From positions 806,001-870,000 of the forward strand of contig NZ_JAVDXN010000001.1 in NCBI RefSeq assembly GCF_031457955.1: a stretch of 64,000 nt of DNA, written 5' to 3'. Below the pieces are notes generated by a model that worked only from the letters and a program-made list of their open reading frames with translations, did not search any database and was not told the origin of the DNA. This document shows, one piece after another, positions 31,938-40,892 of this stretch (the first letter of the stretch is position 1; every line of letters begins with the position of its first letter). This DNA is from Mixta sp031457955 (GTDB lineage Bacteria > Pseudomonadota > Gammaproteobacteria > Enterobacterales > Enterobacteriaceae). The position numbers were made by a program, and so were the translations under genes.

Positions 31938-33029
31938 ATGGTTAAATCTGCTGCTGTGTGGTTTATGGAGGGCGTTTCATCACAGAAAGATATGTTGGAA
32001 CAGGTTAAACAGGCACGCGCTGAAGGCGGCTATGATTTTCAGCTGCTGGCATCGCACCGCACCGAGCGGCCTGAAATACTTGCTGAAGCTGACTTTTCAT
32101 ATATTGAGCCCAGCGAGAACCATGACCTTCTCTCTTTCATTGCTCGCGTTTGCAAAAAGCACAATGTGGTTGCCATTCATGCTGGCAAGCGCGGCGCGCT
32201 GCTGGAAACCCTGCGTACAGCAATTGAAGCGCTCGGCGTTAAGCTGACCACCGGCGCATGTCACCTTGATACCTTTGAGCTGGCGGATAACAAGACGCTG
32301 TTTAGCGAAAGAATGTCTGCCGCAGGCCTTGCCGCCGTTGAGTCAATCCAGGTACAGATGCCAGATGAGGTGGCTAACGCCATTTCCCGCCTGGAGTCAC
32401 AAGGTGAGCTGCCCTGCATTAAACCGGTTCGCGGCATTTATGGCATGGGTTTCTGGGTGCTGAAACGTAGCGTGAAGCAGCTGGCCTTTTTCAACCAGCC
32501 TGACAGCCGCCAGCTACATCCCGATATATTGCTCGCCGCGCTGCGTAGCGCGGTAGCTGCGCAAGAAGCGTTACCTTTACAGATTGTGATGCCGTGGCTG
32601 GCTGGCCCTGAACGATCAGTTGATATGCTGGTAGAAAAAGGACGCGTGATTGCCGCCGTGGGCAGAAGAAAAAACGGCGCCGTTCAGACGCTGGAAAACG
32701 GTGGCCCTGCCTTTAACCTGGCGCTGGCTTGCGCGCAGGCGCTGGGCGCAGATGGCCTGATCAATATTCAAACGCGTGATAATGCGCAAGGCGATCCGGT
32801 GTTGCTTGAGGCCAATCTGCGCCCTTCTGGCGGCATTGGCTACACCGCCTTTAGCGGGATCAACCTGCCGGGACTGTTTGCGTTACGTCAGCTCGGCTTG
32901 ATAGATGACCACGAAACCGCCGCAAAAACAGCGTTGTTCCAGTCGGTAAAGGTTATCCCTACGCATAGCGTGAAACCGCTGCCGGCAGTGGACATCAGCA
33001 CGCCGCCCAGCGCGCTATATGAGATTTAA
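31938..33029 (+). CDS. ATP-grasp ligase of the ter-associated metabolite operon
   Basis: This 363-residue protein has the ATP-grasp layout: an N-terminal Rossmann-like part (YDFQLLASHRTERPEIL), the central subdomain LPCIKPVRGIYGMGFWVL, and the C-terminal metal-binding segment PVLLEANLRPSGGIGYTAF. Such enzymes join a carboxylate to an amine or thiol through an acyl phosphate. Its homologues are found next to terZABCDEF on plasmids such as R478, and the set has been proposed (Anantharaman, Iyer and Aravind) to make a nucleoside-like metabolite. AAGGA upstream supports the start. It is the first gene of a tightly packed five-gene operon. Confidence 0.85.
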   Translation: MVKSAAVWFMEGVSSQKDMLEQVKQARAEGGYDFQLLASHRTERPEILAEADFSYIEPSENHDLLSFIARVCKKHNVVAIHAGKRGALLETLRTAIEALGVKLTTGACHLDTFELADNKTLFSERMSAAGLAAVESIQVQMPDEVANAISRLESQGELPCIKPVRGIYGMGFWVLKRSVKQLAFFNQPDSRQLHPDILLAALRSAVAAQEALPLQIVMPWLAGPERSVDMLVEKGRVIAAVGRRKNGAVQTLENGGPAFNLALACAQALGADGLINIQTRDNAQGDPVLLEANLRPSGGIGYTAFSGINLPGLFALRQLGLIDDHETAAKTALFQSVKVIPTHSVKPLPAVDISTPPSALYEI

Positions 33030-33034
33030 GAGAT

Positions 33035-34168
33035 ATGACACAGTCAAATCAGCAGATTTATCAGCGTGAGCTGGCCGGCGGCACCTTAACCGTCACCGCC
33101 ACCCGCGACGCCCCTTTGGAGGCGTTGTTTGACATCGCAGAGCGCAGAAATCCTAAACGGGCATTTTTGTTTGTCAGCAAGGTACTGGGACGCCACATCC
33201 CGGTCGCCCCTGCCGTGATGAACCAAACCTACCGTCGCCTTGCGGCGGGTATACCGTCCGACTTACCTGAGCCCGTACTGTTTATCGGCATGGCGGAAAC
33301 GGCCGTTGGCCTTGCCGCCGGGGTGTTCCGCGAGGCAAGCAAACGCATTGCCCAACCGGTATTTCTTACCAGTACCCGCCACCCGGTAGATGGCGATCTG
33401 CTTTGTGAATTCAAAGAAGATCACAGCCATGCCACCGATCACCTTATCTACCGTCCTGAAGATGCCACGCTGCGTGAACGTGCGCTGAAGGCCCGGACGT
33501 TGGTGCTGATTGACGATGAAGCCACAACCGGCAAAACGTTCCTTAATCTTCTTCAGGCACTACGTGACGCCGGGCTGGATGCGGTGACGCGCGTTGTCAC
33601 CGTAACGCTTACCGACTGGAGCGGCGACACGCTCTCACAACATTGCCCGCTGCCCGTTGATGTCGTCTCGCTGGTGAAAGGCAGCTGGAACTGGACGCCG
33701 CGCGCGAACGCCCCGGTGCCGGTGATGCCTTCGGTTAACGTTACGGCGCGTGGCTCCGCTCCGCTCTCCCCACGCCAGGACTGGGGACGACTCGGCATGC
33801 ATGAAACCTCGTGCAATCTGGGCACGGCGTTACGCAGTGAACCAGGCGAAAAGATTCTGGTTATCGGATCGGGCGAATTCGTCTGGCAGCCGTTCCTGCT
33901 CGCCGAGCGTCTGGAAAGCGACGGCGCCGAGGTGCGTTATGGTTCGCTGACCCGCTCGCCTATCGCGGCGGGCATGGCGATCGAATCGATTATCGCGTTT
34001 ACGGATAACTATGGGTTAGGTATCCCCAACTTTATCTACAACGTCGCCCACCAGCGGTTTGACCGTATTATTGTCTGCGTGGAAACCCCGACAGATTCGG
34101 TCTGCCCGCAATTAGTTACCCAACTCAGAAACGTCGCCCCGCGCGTCGAGGTCATCAGTTATGAATAA
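33035..34168 (+). CDS. Phosphoribosyltransferase-like protein of the ter metabolite operon
   Basis: This 377-residue protein contains a type I phosphoribosyltransferase fold. The PRPP-binding segment reads TLVLIDDEATTGKTFLNLLQAL, close to the consensus hydrophobic-DD-x4-TG-x-T. A C-terminal domain specific to ter clusters (GEKILVIGSGEFVWQPFLLA) probably binds substrate. It begins six bases after the ATP-grasp gene and overlaps the HAD gene by eight bases. The nucleobase or ring acceptor is unknown. Confidence 0.85.
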   Translation: MTQSNQQIYQRELAGGTLTVTATRDAPLEALFDIAERRNPKRAFLFVSKVLGRHIPVAPAVMNQTYRRLAAGIPSDLPEPVLFIGMAETAVGLAAGVFREASKRIAQPVFLTSTRHPVDGDLLCEFKEDHSHATDHLIYRPEDATLRERALKARTLVLIDDEATTGKTFLNLLQALRDAGLDAVTRVVTVTLTDWSGDTLSQHCPLPVDVVSLVKGSWNWTPRANAPVPVMPSVNVTARGSAPLSPRQDWGRLGMHETSCNLGTALRSEPGEKILVIGSGEFVWQPFLLAERLESDGAEVRYGSLTRSPIAAGMAIESIIAFTDNYGLGIPNFIYNVAHQRFDRIIVCVETPTDSVCPQLVTQLRNVAPRVEVISYE

Positions 34169-34943
34169 GCCCGTTGCCTTGTGTGACCTTGACGACACAC
34201 TTTTTCAAACCAAACGCAAAATGTGCAATGAGATGCAGCTGGAGCCGGTGCGCATCGGCGCTTACGATCGGGCGCTGCAGCCCAGAAGTTTTATGTCCGC
34301 TGAACAGGCAATGCTGGTTGACTGGCTGCTCGCCAGCGCTGAGCTGATCCCCGTTACTGCGCGTGGCACCGAAGAAACCGCCCGCGTCGCCCTGCCTTTT
34401 ACCTCCTGGAAAGTAATGACGCATGGCGCGGTGATCGCTAACCCCGACGGCACCCTTAACCGTGAATGGCAGGATATTGTGATGTCCGAGCTCGCTACCA
34501 TGCACGATCGGCTGGTGAGCTACCGGCAGCTGCTGAGCGATAAACTGGCCGAAGCGGGCATTAACGCCTGGTGCCGCATGAACGTTGAGTATGACGGCAC
34601 GCCGATCTATTTCGTCATGAAACATCGGGACAGCACACAAATTCAGGAGCTTTATGCGTTCAACGAAAAAATGATGCTGCTTCTGGATACCGCGGGCTTT
34701 TACATCCATGCGAACGGTAACAACATCGCGTGGATCCCGGCGGGCGTACAGAAAGGCCGGGCCGTTGAATGGTTACTGAAAAAACTGCGTGCTGAACGGG
34801 GCGCGTTTCCGGTAATGGGACTGGGAGATAGCCTGAGCGATTACACTTTCATGCAGCACTGCCACTGGTTTGGCATGCCTGCCCGCAGTCAGTTTGCCGC
34901 GGCTATCGATGAAAAATTATTTGCTGGAGGTAAAACAGCATGA
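34161..34943 (+). CDS. HAD-superfamily phosphatase of the ter metabolite operon
   Basis: This 260-residue protein has HAD motif I near the N-terminus (LCDLDDTLFQT; nucleophile DxD), motif II Thr in LIPVTARGT, and motif III/IV in KGRAVEWLL and GLGDSLSDYTFM. It presumably removes phosphate from the ribosylated intermediate. It overlaps both neighbours (8 and 4 bases), so it is part of one translationally coupled unit. Confidence 0.88.
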   Translation: MNKPVALCDLDDTLFQTKRKMCNEMQLEPVRIGAYDRALQPRSFMSAEQAMLVDWLLASAELIPVTARGTEETARVALPFTSWKVMTHGAVIANPDGTLNREWQDIVMSELATMHDRLVSYRQLLSDKLAEAGINAWCRMNVEYDGTPIYFVMKHRDSTQIQELYAFNEKMMLLLDTAGFYIHANGNNIAWIPAGVQKGRAVEWLLKKLRAERGAFPVMGLGDSLSDYTFMQHCHWFGMPARSQFAAAIDEKLFAGGKTA

Positions 34944-36025
34944 CGGCTCAGGGTGTTAAACCTTTTCACGGATCGTACCTCGCTTCTGACGTTCAGTTTC
35001 TGCTGCAGCCCATCGAGATGGAAATGACGCCGGTGGAAGAAAAGGAGCGCCTGATCCAGTCCGGCCAGAAGCACTACTCCGATATGCTGAGTCAGGAGCC
35101 AGCGCCCACTGCGGCTCACCTTGAATTATTCAGTAAGGCGCTGGATGCGGGTGCGGAACGCATGGCGCGTGAAGTAACGGCGCTGGCCAAAGGACTGATC
35201 GCGCAAATCGCCGCGCGCCCGATCGTTCTGGTGAGCCTGGTGCGTGCCGGCGTGCCGCTTGGCGTAATGCTGCAACGCGCCATTGCCGCTATGGGCCATG
35301 AATCTTACCATTATGGTATCAGTATCATTCGCGATCGCGGCATTGATAGCGCCGCGCTCGACGTTATTGAATCCCGTCACGGGACGGATGGCATTGTGTT
35401 TGTTGATGGCTGGACGGGTAAAGGCGCGATAACCGGTCAGCTGGTTGAAAGCCTTAAAGGTCGTCCCGGTTACCCTGTCACGCCGCGGCTGGCGGTGCTG
35501 GCCGATCCGGCAGGCTGCGCCTGGATAGCGGCTTCAGATAGCGACTGGCTTATTCCTTTCGGCATTATGGGCGCGCCCGTTTCCGGCATGGTATCCCGCT
35601 CGATATGGACGGAAAGCGGCTTTCACGGCTGCGTATTTTGCGAACACCTGCGTGAATTCGAATGCAGCACGTTGCTGGTGGATACTGTCGATCAATTTCG
35701 GCAAAAGATCGATGTCGGTAACGTGGCCGCCGCGCTGCCCTTTTCCACCCAACAGCAAAACCAGGCGCGTACCAGCCAGTTAGTGGTCAAGACGCTGGCA
35801 GAGAAATTCCAGATAGAAAATATCAACCGCATTAAGCCGGGGATTGCGGAAGCGACCCGCGCGGTGCTGCGTCGCGTTCCCGATCATGTGCTGGTCAGCA
35901 ATAAAGCTGATCATGATGTCTCTTTGCTGGTCTATCTGGCGCAGCAGAAAGGGATCGCCGTCGAAGAGGTTGGCGATGCCATTGGATTTTACCGCGCTGT
36001 AACCATCATTAAAAAGGTGGCCTGA
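34940..36025 (+). CDS. PELOTA/PRTase fusion protein (annotated elsewhere as StiP-type cysteine protease)
   Basis: This is a 361-residue two-part protein. The N-terminal two-thirds is a phosphoribosyltransferase-like domain with VSLVRAGVPLGVMLQRAI and the PRPP-loop-like IVFVDGWTGKGAITGQLVESL. The C-terminal third matches the PELOTA RNA-binding fold proposed for this ter-linked family (DHVLVSNKADHDVSLLVYLAQQKGI). Databases call homologues cysteine protease StiP; the active chemistry is unproven. It probably supplies a second ribosyl transfer in the pathway. ATGA overlap with the HAD gene. Confidence 0.82.
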   Translation: MTAQGVKPFHGSYLASDVQFLLQPIEMEMTPVEEKERLIQSGQKHYSDMLSQEPAPTAAHLELFSKALDAGAERMAREVTALAKGLIAQIAARPIVLVSLVRAGVPLGVMLQRAIAAMGHESYHYGISIIRDRGIDSAALDVIESRHGTDGIVFVDGWTGKGAITGQLVESLKGRPGYPVTPRLAVLADPAGCAWIAASDSDWLIPFGIMGAPVSGMVSRSIWTESGFHGCVFCEHLREFECSTLLVDTVDQFRQKIDVGNVAAALPFSTQQQNQARTSQLVVKTLAEKFQIENINRIKPGIAEATRAVLRRVPDHVLVSNKADHDVSLLVYLAQQKGIAVEEVGDAIGFYRAVTIIKKVA

Positions 36026-36969
36026 TGATGACAAGAAGCCTTTCTCCTTTCATGCTGGGTGCAACCCTTTATATGCCCGCCACGCGTGACGATCTGGCAG
36101 AGATCATTTTGCACGAGAAAATTCCCGATCTTCGTTCGCTGGTGGTTTGCCTGGAAGATGCGGTAAGCGAATCCGATCTTGCGCAGGCTTTATTAAATCT
36201 TGATCGGCTGCTGCGGGCGCTGGAAAAAGCGACCTGCCACGATGAGTCCGTACAACGCCCGCTGGTTTTTATCCGCCCGCGCCATGAAGCGATGGCCGCC
36301 ATGCTGGTCGAAAAATATCAATTAACCGGCATTGATGGTTTTGTTTTGCCTAAGTTTACCCAGCAGAGTTTATCTTGCTGGTGGAAAATCATCGGTTCTA
36401 CCCATCTCGCGATGATGCCGACGCTGGAAACGCGCGAGGTGTATGACGTGAATGCCATGACTGCTCTTGCCGTTGCGCTGGAGCAGCATCCCTGCCGGGA
36501 GCGGATTGTTGCGCTACGTATCGGCGGGAATGATTTGATGAGCGTGATTTCCCTGCGCCATCCGAAGAATCTGACGCTGTATGATGGGCCAATGGGCTAT
36601 GTGGTGAAAATGCTGGTAGCCGTGTTTGCCTCGCGCGGATTTTCACTGACGGCGCCGGTTTGCGAGCAGATCGATAACCTCGATCTGCTGGAGCGTGAGC
36701 TGGCACTGGATGTTGCGCATGGCTTAGTCGGCAAGACAGCGATCCACCCGTCACATCTGGAACTGATTCACCGGGGGCTGATGGTCGAGAAAGAAGAGTA
36801 CGAAGACGCGCTGCGTATTCTTAACTCAACCCAGGCGGTATTTAAATCGCAGGGAGCGATGTGTGAACCAGCAACCCACCGAAGCTGGGCGACATCAATC
36901 CTGGAGCGCTCAAAGCATTGTGGAATTGCCCGGCAGTTTGACAATCTATTTTTCGCCACGCGCCAATAG
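36025..36969 (+). CDS. HpcH/HpaI aldolase / citrate lyase beta-like protein of the ter metabolite operon
   Basis: This 314-residue TIM-barrel enzyme of the CitE/HpcH group has LVVCLEDAVSESDL (metal-binding Glu/Asp), FIRPRHEA, GFVLPKF, MPTLETREVY, ALRIGGNDLM and GLVGKTAIHPSHLEL. The family makes or breaks C-C bonds of acyl-CoA-like or oxo-acid substrates. The start overlaps the upstream stop (TGATG), with a second ATG immediately after. It is the last enzyme of the operon and is followed by terW. Confidence 0.85.
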   Translation: MMTRSLSPFMLGATLYMPATRDDLAEIILHEKIPDLRSLVVCLEDAVSESDLAQALLNLDRLLRALEKATCHDESVQRPLVFIRPRHEAMAAMLVEKYQLTGIDGFVLPKFTQQSLSCWWKIIGSTHLAMMPTLETREVYDVNAMTALAVALEQHPCRERIVALRIGGNDLMSVISLRHPKNLTLYDGPMGYVVKMLVAVFASRGFSLTAPVCEQIDNLDLLERELALDVAHGLVGKTAIHPSHLELIHRGLMVEKEEYEDALRILNSTQAVFKSQGAMCEPATHRSWATSILERSKHCGIARQFDNLFFATRQ

Positions 36970-36998
36970 ACGCGGGCTTATTATAACAATGGTGTGCT

Positions 36999-37445
36999 AT
37001 GTCCCTGAGCGCTAAACAGTACAGACAATACAAACTTATCGTCTTACTGAGCACGGGAAAACCCGTGAGTAAGGATGCGTTGTTTCAGGAGATGGACTGT
37101 TCCGAACCTACTTTTATTCGCGATATGAGGGAAATCAGAAAAGAGTTTCAGGCCGAGATTAAATTTCACAAGGCCAGCGGTAAGTATCAGATGACAGAGG
37201 CGGGCGTGATAACCCCCAAGCTTGTCCGCTACATGCGTGAGGCGATCACCGTACGTGACCAGATCGTCTCGTCACCAACGGGTCAAACCGTGGTGCTGGA
37301 TAAGGAAGGAAAAAAACCGGTCTCTTTATCGCTGCGTTTTTCCGTGATCCGCAAAATCGAGACTTATGGCTATCGCAACGGAATGAACCGTAGCCAGGTG
37401 GTTGAGTGGCTGGTTGAAAGTTATCTCAGCAATAAGAAAAAATAG
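36999..37445 (+). CDS. terW: TerW, DNA-binding regulator of the ter locus
   Basis: This 148-residue protein has an N-terminal winged-helix (KLIVLLSTGKPVSKDALFQE, then CSEPTFIRDMREIRKEF) and a C-terminal segment KKPVSLSLRFSVIRKIETYG that looks like a ribbon-helix-helix dimerisation part. It matches R478 TerW in order and length. TerW has been reported to bind the ter promoter region. The paired 14-bp repeats at 31692 and 31851 are plausible targets here, which is my inference. Confidence 0.88.
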   Translation: MSLSAKQYRQYKLIVLLSTGKPVSKDALFQEMDCSEPTFIRDMREIRKEFQAEIKFHKASGKYQMTEAGVITPKLVRYMREAITVRDQIVSSPTGQTVVLDKEGKKPVSLSLRFSVIRKIETYGYRNGMNRSQVVEWLVESYLSNKKK

Positions 37446-37460
37446 CTAAGCGCACCAACA

Positions 37461-37484
37461 AAACGGCTGTCAGGCCGTTTTTTT
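37461..37484 (+). terminator. Terminator after terW
   Basis: AAACGGC / GCCGTTT form a seven-base stem with a six-base loop and a run of seven T residues, 16 bases after the terW stop. Confidence 0.9.
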
Positions 37485-37648
37485 ATACCGCAAGTAAGCT
37501 GTTACCGCCCTTCTGCAATTCAGCGTATCCCAGGCGTCTTCTCGCTTATAGTCGCCAGAATGCTTCTCTGAGGAAGTGGCGCTGAGTAGACTGTAAATGG
37601 CCTATCGCGTATAATTACTGTCCAGCATGATAAAATTGGAAAACTAAC

Positions 37649-37864
37649 ATGGCGACCCGTTCAGCACGAAACGATGCATCAGGCAACGTAACCGTGTTTA
37701 TACGCGGCGGTAAATCGGGCTCTCACCGTGTAAGCCGCCGTGCAATCGCACAGTCAGCAATGCTTAACGCAAGAACATCTTTTGAGATCGAAGGGCATCG
37801 TTACAACGATAATGACTGGTCTAAAATCATGCATATCGCCGATCAGCTTGAAGCGGTGATTTAA
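37649..37864 (+). CDS. Small basic protein of unknown function beside fic
   Basis: This is a 71-residue protein (MATRSARNDASGNVTVFIRG, then RVSRRAIAQSAMLNARTSFEI). It is basic at the N-terminus and acidic at the C-terminus, with no membrane segment. I do not recognise the family. Its stop overlaps the stop of the convergent fic gene by four bases. It lacks the S/TxxxE inhibitory motif of Fic antitoxins and is not transcribed with fic, so an antitoxin role is not supported. Confidence 0.55.
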   Translation: MATRSARNDASGNVTVFIRGGKSGSHRVSRRAIAQSAMLNARTSFEIEGHRYNDNDWSKIMHIADQLEAVI

Positions 37865-38874
37865 ATCAGCGCCCTGTTGAGTAAGGCTGTTAAGATATCC
37901 GGATACCCCTGAATAGCCTTCCTCACAGCAAAGTGATAATACCGTTTTTTCTTCTTACTGCTCATGGAGGCAGTAAGATCGAAACCAAAACCTCTCGTTG
38001 TAGCCACCAGTTCCAGATAGAGCCTGATTGTTCTACCATTACCATCTTCAAAAGGATGAATCCATGCCAGCTCTTTGTGCGCATATACTAACGCGTTAAG
38101 CATTCGTTCTCTGTTATTACCCACCAGGCGCAAATACTTGTTACTGAAATCACGGCAAAATTCCTGCATTGCCTGAGCGACTTTTTGAGGATGTAGCGTT
38201 GGGTGCTGTCTGTCAGTGACGACAACTTCAATCTTCCTGTATGTGCCCGCCCAAGGATATATCCCTTTAAACAGTTCAAGATGGCAATTAAGAAAGGCTT
38301 TTTCACCCATCGATAGACTATTGTCCATGAGATAACGTAAGACCAGTCGCTGCGATCTTATCGGCCCGTAAATTTCCTCAACTTTATCAAGTTCGTCCTG
38401 ATAAGCAGCAAAAATTGTATTAGGCGGAGCACGATAGCGATCTGCTTTGTTGTTCGATACCAGGAAAAAACGGCTGCGTTCATAACGCGCCCATGTTTCC
38501 TGTATAACCGACTCAGGATGGTTTGGCAGAAGTCGAAGGAATTTTTCTCCGTTACTCCTTGTGATGCCAATAACGGTGGCACACAGCACGGGTTGTATTA
38601 CTTTGCCAAAAAACCATATTACTGAGTCACCCACCTGAATTTCGTCTCGCCCCATGTCAAAACACGGTTTCCGATATCGCTCAAGATGGGCCAAAGAAGG
38701 TACCGGGAAATGAATTTTAGAACCAACAATGAGTTCTGCACGGCTTTTGTTCCAGTAGAAATGTGTTTTGCCGCTTTTGGATGGTGTGGTTTTGATGTGA
38801 ATTATTTTGCTATCTATAAGCGCTGTATGGTTAATGAAATCAACATCATCAGCTGTTCTTATGCGTTTTTTCAT
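37861..38874 (-). CDS. fic: Fic-domain protein (predicted AMP transferase)
   Basis: This is a 337-residue protein. The C-terminal half is a Fic domain with the complete motif HPFEDGNGRTIR starting at residue 273, and an upstream flap region (YRKIEVVVTDRQHP). Fic proteins usually transfer AMP to hydroxyl groups of target proteins. The N-terminal ~150 residues form a separate domain unlike E. coli Fic. The start at 38874 follows AAAGG. No inhibitory S/T-x-x-x-E-G/N helix is evident before or after the motif, so regulation is unclear; no YhfG-like antitoxin gene is upstream. AT content is higher than flanking genes, suggesting acquisition. Confidence 0.87.
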   Translation of the reverse strand: MKKRIRTADDVDFINHTALIDSKIIHIKTTPSKSGKTHFYWNKSRAELIVGSKIHFPVPSLAHLERYRKPCFDMGRDEIQVGDSVIWFFGKVIQPVLCATVIGITRSNGEKFLRLLPNHPESVIQETWARYERSRFFLVSNNKADRYRAPPNTIFAAYQDELDKVEEIYGPIRSQRLVLRYLMDNSLSMGEKAFLNCHLELFKGIYPWAGTYRKIEVVVTDRQHPTLHPQKVAQAMQEFCRDFSNKYLRLVGNNRERMLNALVYAHKELAWIHPFEDGNGRTIRLYLELVATTRGFGFDLTASMSSKKKKRYYHFAVRKAIQGYPDILTALLNRALI

Positions 38875-39001
38875 TAAATCTACCTTTCCAGGTATCAATC
38901 TACTGAAGTGATTTTTTCTCTATACGATAAAGAATCCTGTGAGCGATGATTATACATCAACCATAAAACAGTGGGTTACGCCCCCGCCGCCATAACCATA
39001 A

Positions 39002-39032
39002 AAAAAAGGCTGGTTTTTAACCAGCCTTTTTT
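39002..39032. terminator. Strong bidirectional terminator downstream of mqo
   Basis: AAAAAAGGCTGG / CCAGCCTTTTTT give a twelve-base stem with a seven-base loop and A/T tails on both strands. It lies about 50 bases beyond the mqo stop. Confidence 0.88.
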
Positions 39033-39081
39033 CTGCTCTGTCCGCGAATGCAATATTAGTGCATGCGCAGTTTCGCTAAGC

Positions 39082-40731
39082 TTACAGCGCCATATCGTGC
39101 TGCGGTTCTGCTGCTTTCGGCGCCGGTGCTGCTGGCGCATCAGCGGTTTTACCCGTCATGTTGATCACTGGCGGCTTGGTCAGCTGCAGCGTGGCTGCGG
39201 TATCATCCCACACCTGCTGCGCCAGAGCCGGATCGTCGTTCAGCTTTTTGCCGTAGCTCGGGACAAAGTGACGGATTTTCGCCTGCCATTCCGGGGTGTT
39301 GAACTGCTCCGGGAACAGCTGCTTAACCACGTTCAACGCAATCGGTGCCGCCGTTGATGCGCCCGGTGAGGCACCCAACAGTGCTGCCACGGTTTTCTGC
39401 TGATCGGTCACGATTTCGGTGCCCAGCTTCAGCACGCCGCCCTTCTCAGCATCTTTCTTGATGATCTGTACACGTTGACCCGCCTGGATCAGGTGCCAGT
39501 CTTCACGCTTCGCGTTCGGATAATACTCTTTCAGCGCCTCGAAGCGGTCATCATCGCTCAGCATAACCTGACCAATCAGGTATTTAACCAGGTCAAAGTT
39601 ATCCATACCTACGTGCGTCATCGGCATGAAGTTGCTGGTCGTGGTGGTGCTCAGCAGATCAAACAGCGAACCGTTTTTCAGGAACTTGGTTGAGAACGTC
39701 GCAAACGGTCCAAACAGCACTACGCGCTTGCCATCCAGATAACGGGAATCCAGATGCGGAACAGACATCGGCGGTGCGCCTACGGAAGCCTGACCATATA
39801 CTTTATCATCATGACGCTTGGCAATTTCCTGATTTTCAGTCACCAGGAACGAACCGCCAACCGGGAAGCCCGCGTAGTTATCGGCTTCGGGAATACCGGT
39901 CGCCTGCAACAGTTTCAACGCCCCGCCGCCTGCGCCAATAAAGACATATTTCGCATCAATGGCGCGCTTTTCGCCGTTGTTAGCGTCTTTAATGGTGACG
40001 TGCCAGGAGTTATCGCCGTTACGTTTAAAGTCGGTAACTTCAGAGGAGGTCTCCAGCTTGAAGTTATCATTCTTCTTCAGGCTGCCAATCAGCTGACGAG
40101 TAATTTCGCCATAGTTCACGTCGGTGCCCGCTGGCGTCCAGGTCGCAGCGACTTTCTGCTGCGGATCGCGCCCTTCCATAATCAGCGGAGACCAGGCTTC
40201 AATCTGCTTATGATCGGTAGAGAATTTCATTCCCTGGAACAGCACGGTTTTTTGCAGCGCCTGGTAACGACGGGTCAGATAATCAACATTCTTATCACCC
40301 CAGACAAAACTCATGTGCGCCGTGGAGTTGATAAAAGAGTGCGGGTTATTCAGCACGCCGCTCTTGACCTGCGCCGTCCAGAACTGACGGGAGATCATAA
40401 AGGCTTCATTGATTTCTAACGCTTTGGTCACATCAATTGAGCCGTCTGCACGCTCTGGCGTATAGTTCAGCTCCATGTTGGCCGAGTGACCGGTACCGGC
40501 GTTGTTCCAGCCGTTAGAGGATTCCAGCGCGACGCCGTCGAGTTTCTCCACCATGATCTGTTTCCAGTCAGGCTGAAGCTCTTCAAGGTAAGTGCCGAGT
40601 GAGGCGCTCATGATGCCGCCGCCGATCAGCAACACATCGGTTTTCTCTGGTGCAGTGTCAGCATGCACTGCAGACGTAACGAGCAGGGCCAAAAGGGAAA
40701 GCGAAGGCAGTACTTTTGTTGATTTAATCAT
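39082..40731 (-). CDS. mqo: Malate:quinone oxidoreductase
   Basis: This 549-residue FAD enzyme oxidises L-malate to oxaloacetate and passes electrons to the quinone pool. The FAD-binding dinucleotide motif is VLLIGGGIMSASLGTYLEEL after a hydrophobic N-terminal stretch (residues 1-25). GWNNAGTGHSANMELNYTPE, GAGGGALKLLQATGIPE and LGASPGASTAAPIAL are Mqo-specific. The Ala/Pro-rich tail (DAPAAPAPKAAEPQHDMAL) matches enterobacterial Mqo. It is divergent from dcuS with about 160 bases between them, so a C4-dicarboxylate-responsive link is plausible but not shown. Confidence 0.95.
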   Translation of the reverse strand: MIKSTKVLPSLSLLALLVTSAVHADTAPEKTDVLLIGGGIMSASLGTYLEELQPDWKQIMVEKLDGVALESSNGWNNAGTGHSANMELNYTPERADGSIDVTKALEINEAFMISRQFWTAQVKSGVLNNPHSFINSTAHMSFVWGDKNVDYLTRRYQALQKTVLFQGMKFSTDHKQIEAWSPLIMEGRDPQQKVAATWTPAGTDVNYGEITRQLIGSLKKNDNFKLETSSEVTDFKRNGDNSWHVTIKDANNGEKRAIDAKYVFIGAGGGALKLLQATGIPEADNYAGFPVGGSFLVTENQEIAKRHDDKVYGQASVGAPPMSVPHLDSRYLDGKRVVLFGPFATFSTKFLKNGSLFDLLSTTTTSNFMPMTHVGMDNFDLVKYLIGQVMLSDDDRFEALKEYYPNAKREDWHLIQAGQRVQIIKKDAEKGGVLKLGTEIVTDQQKTVAALLGASPGASTAAPIALNVVKQLFPEQFNTPEWQAKIRHFVPSYGKKLNDDPALAQQVWDDTAATLQLTKPPVINMTGKTADAPAAPAPKAAEPQHDMAL

Positions 40732-40892
40732 GCTTAATCTTCAATATATTGCAGTAATGGTTAAAAAAAGCTGACTAACTTTAAATTATTGTTACGCAAA
40801 AGTTGATTTACTTTTAGTTAAATAATTAAAAAAACACCCTTGCTTATTACTTTAGTTACTAAACGCGTCGCACTAAGAAGCGAAATACCTTA

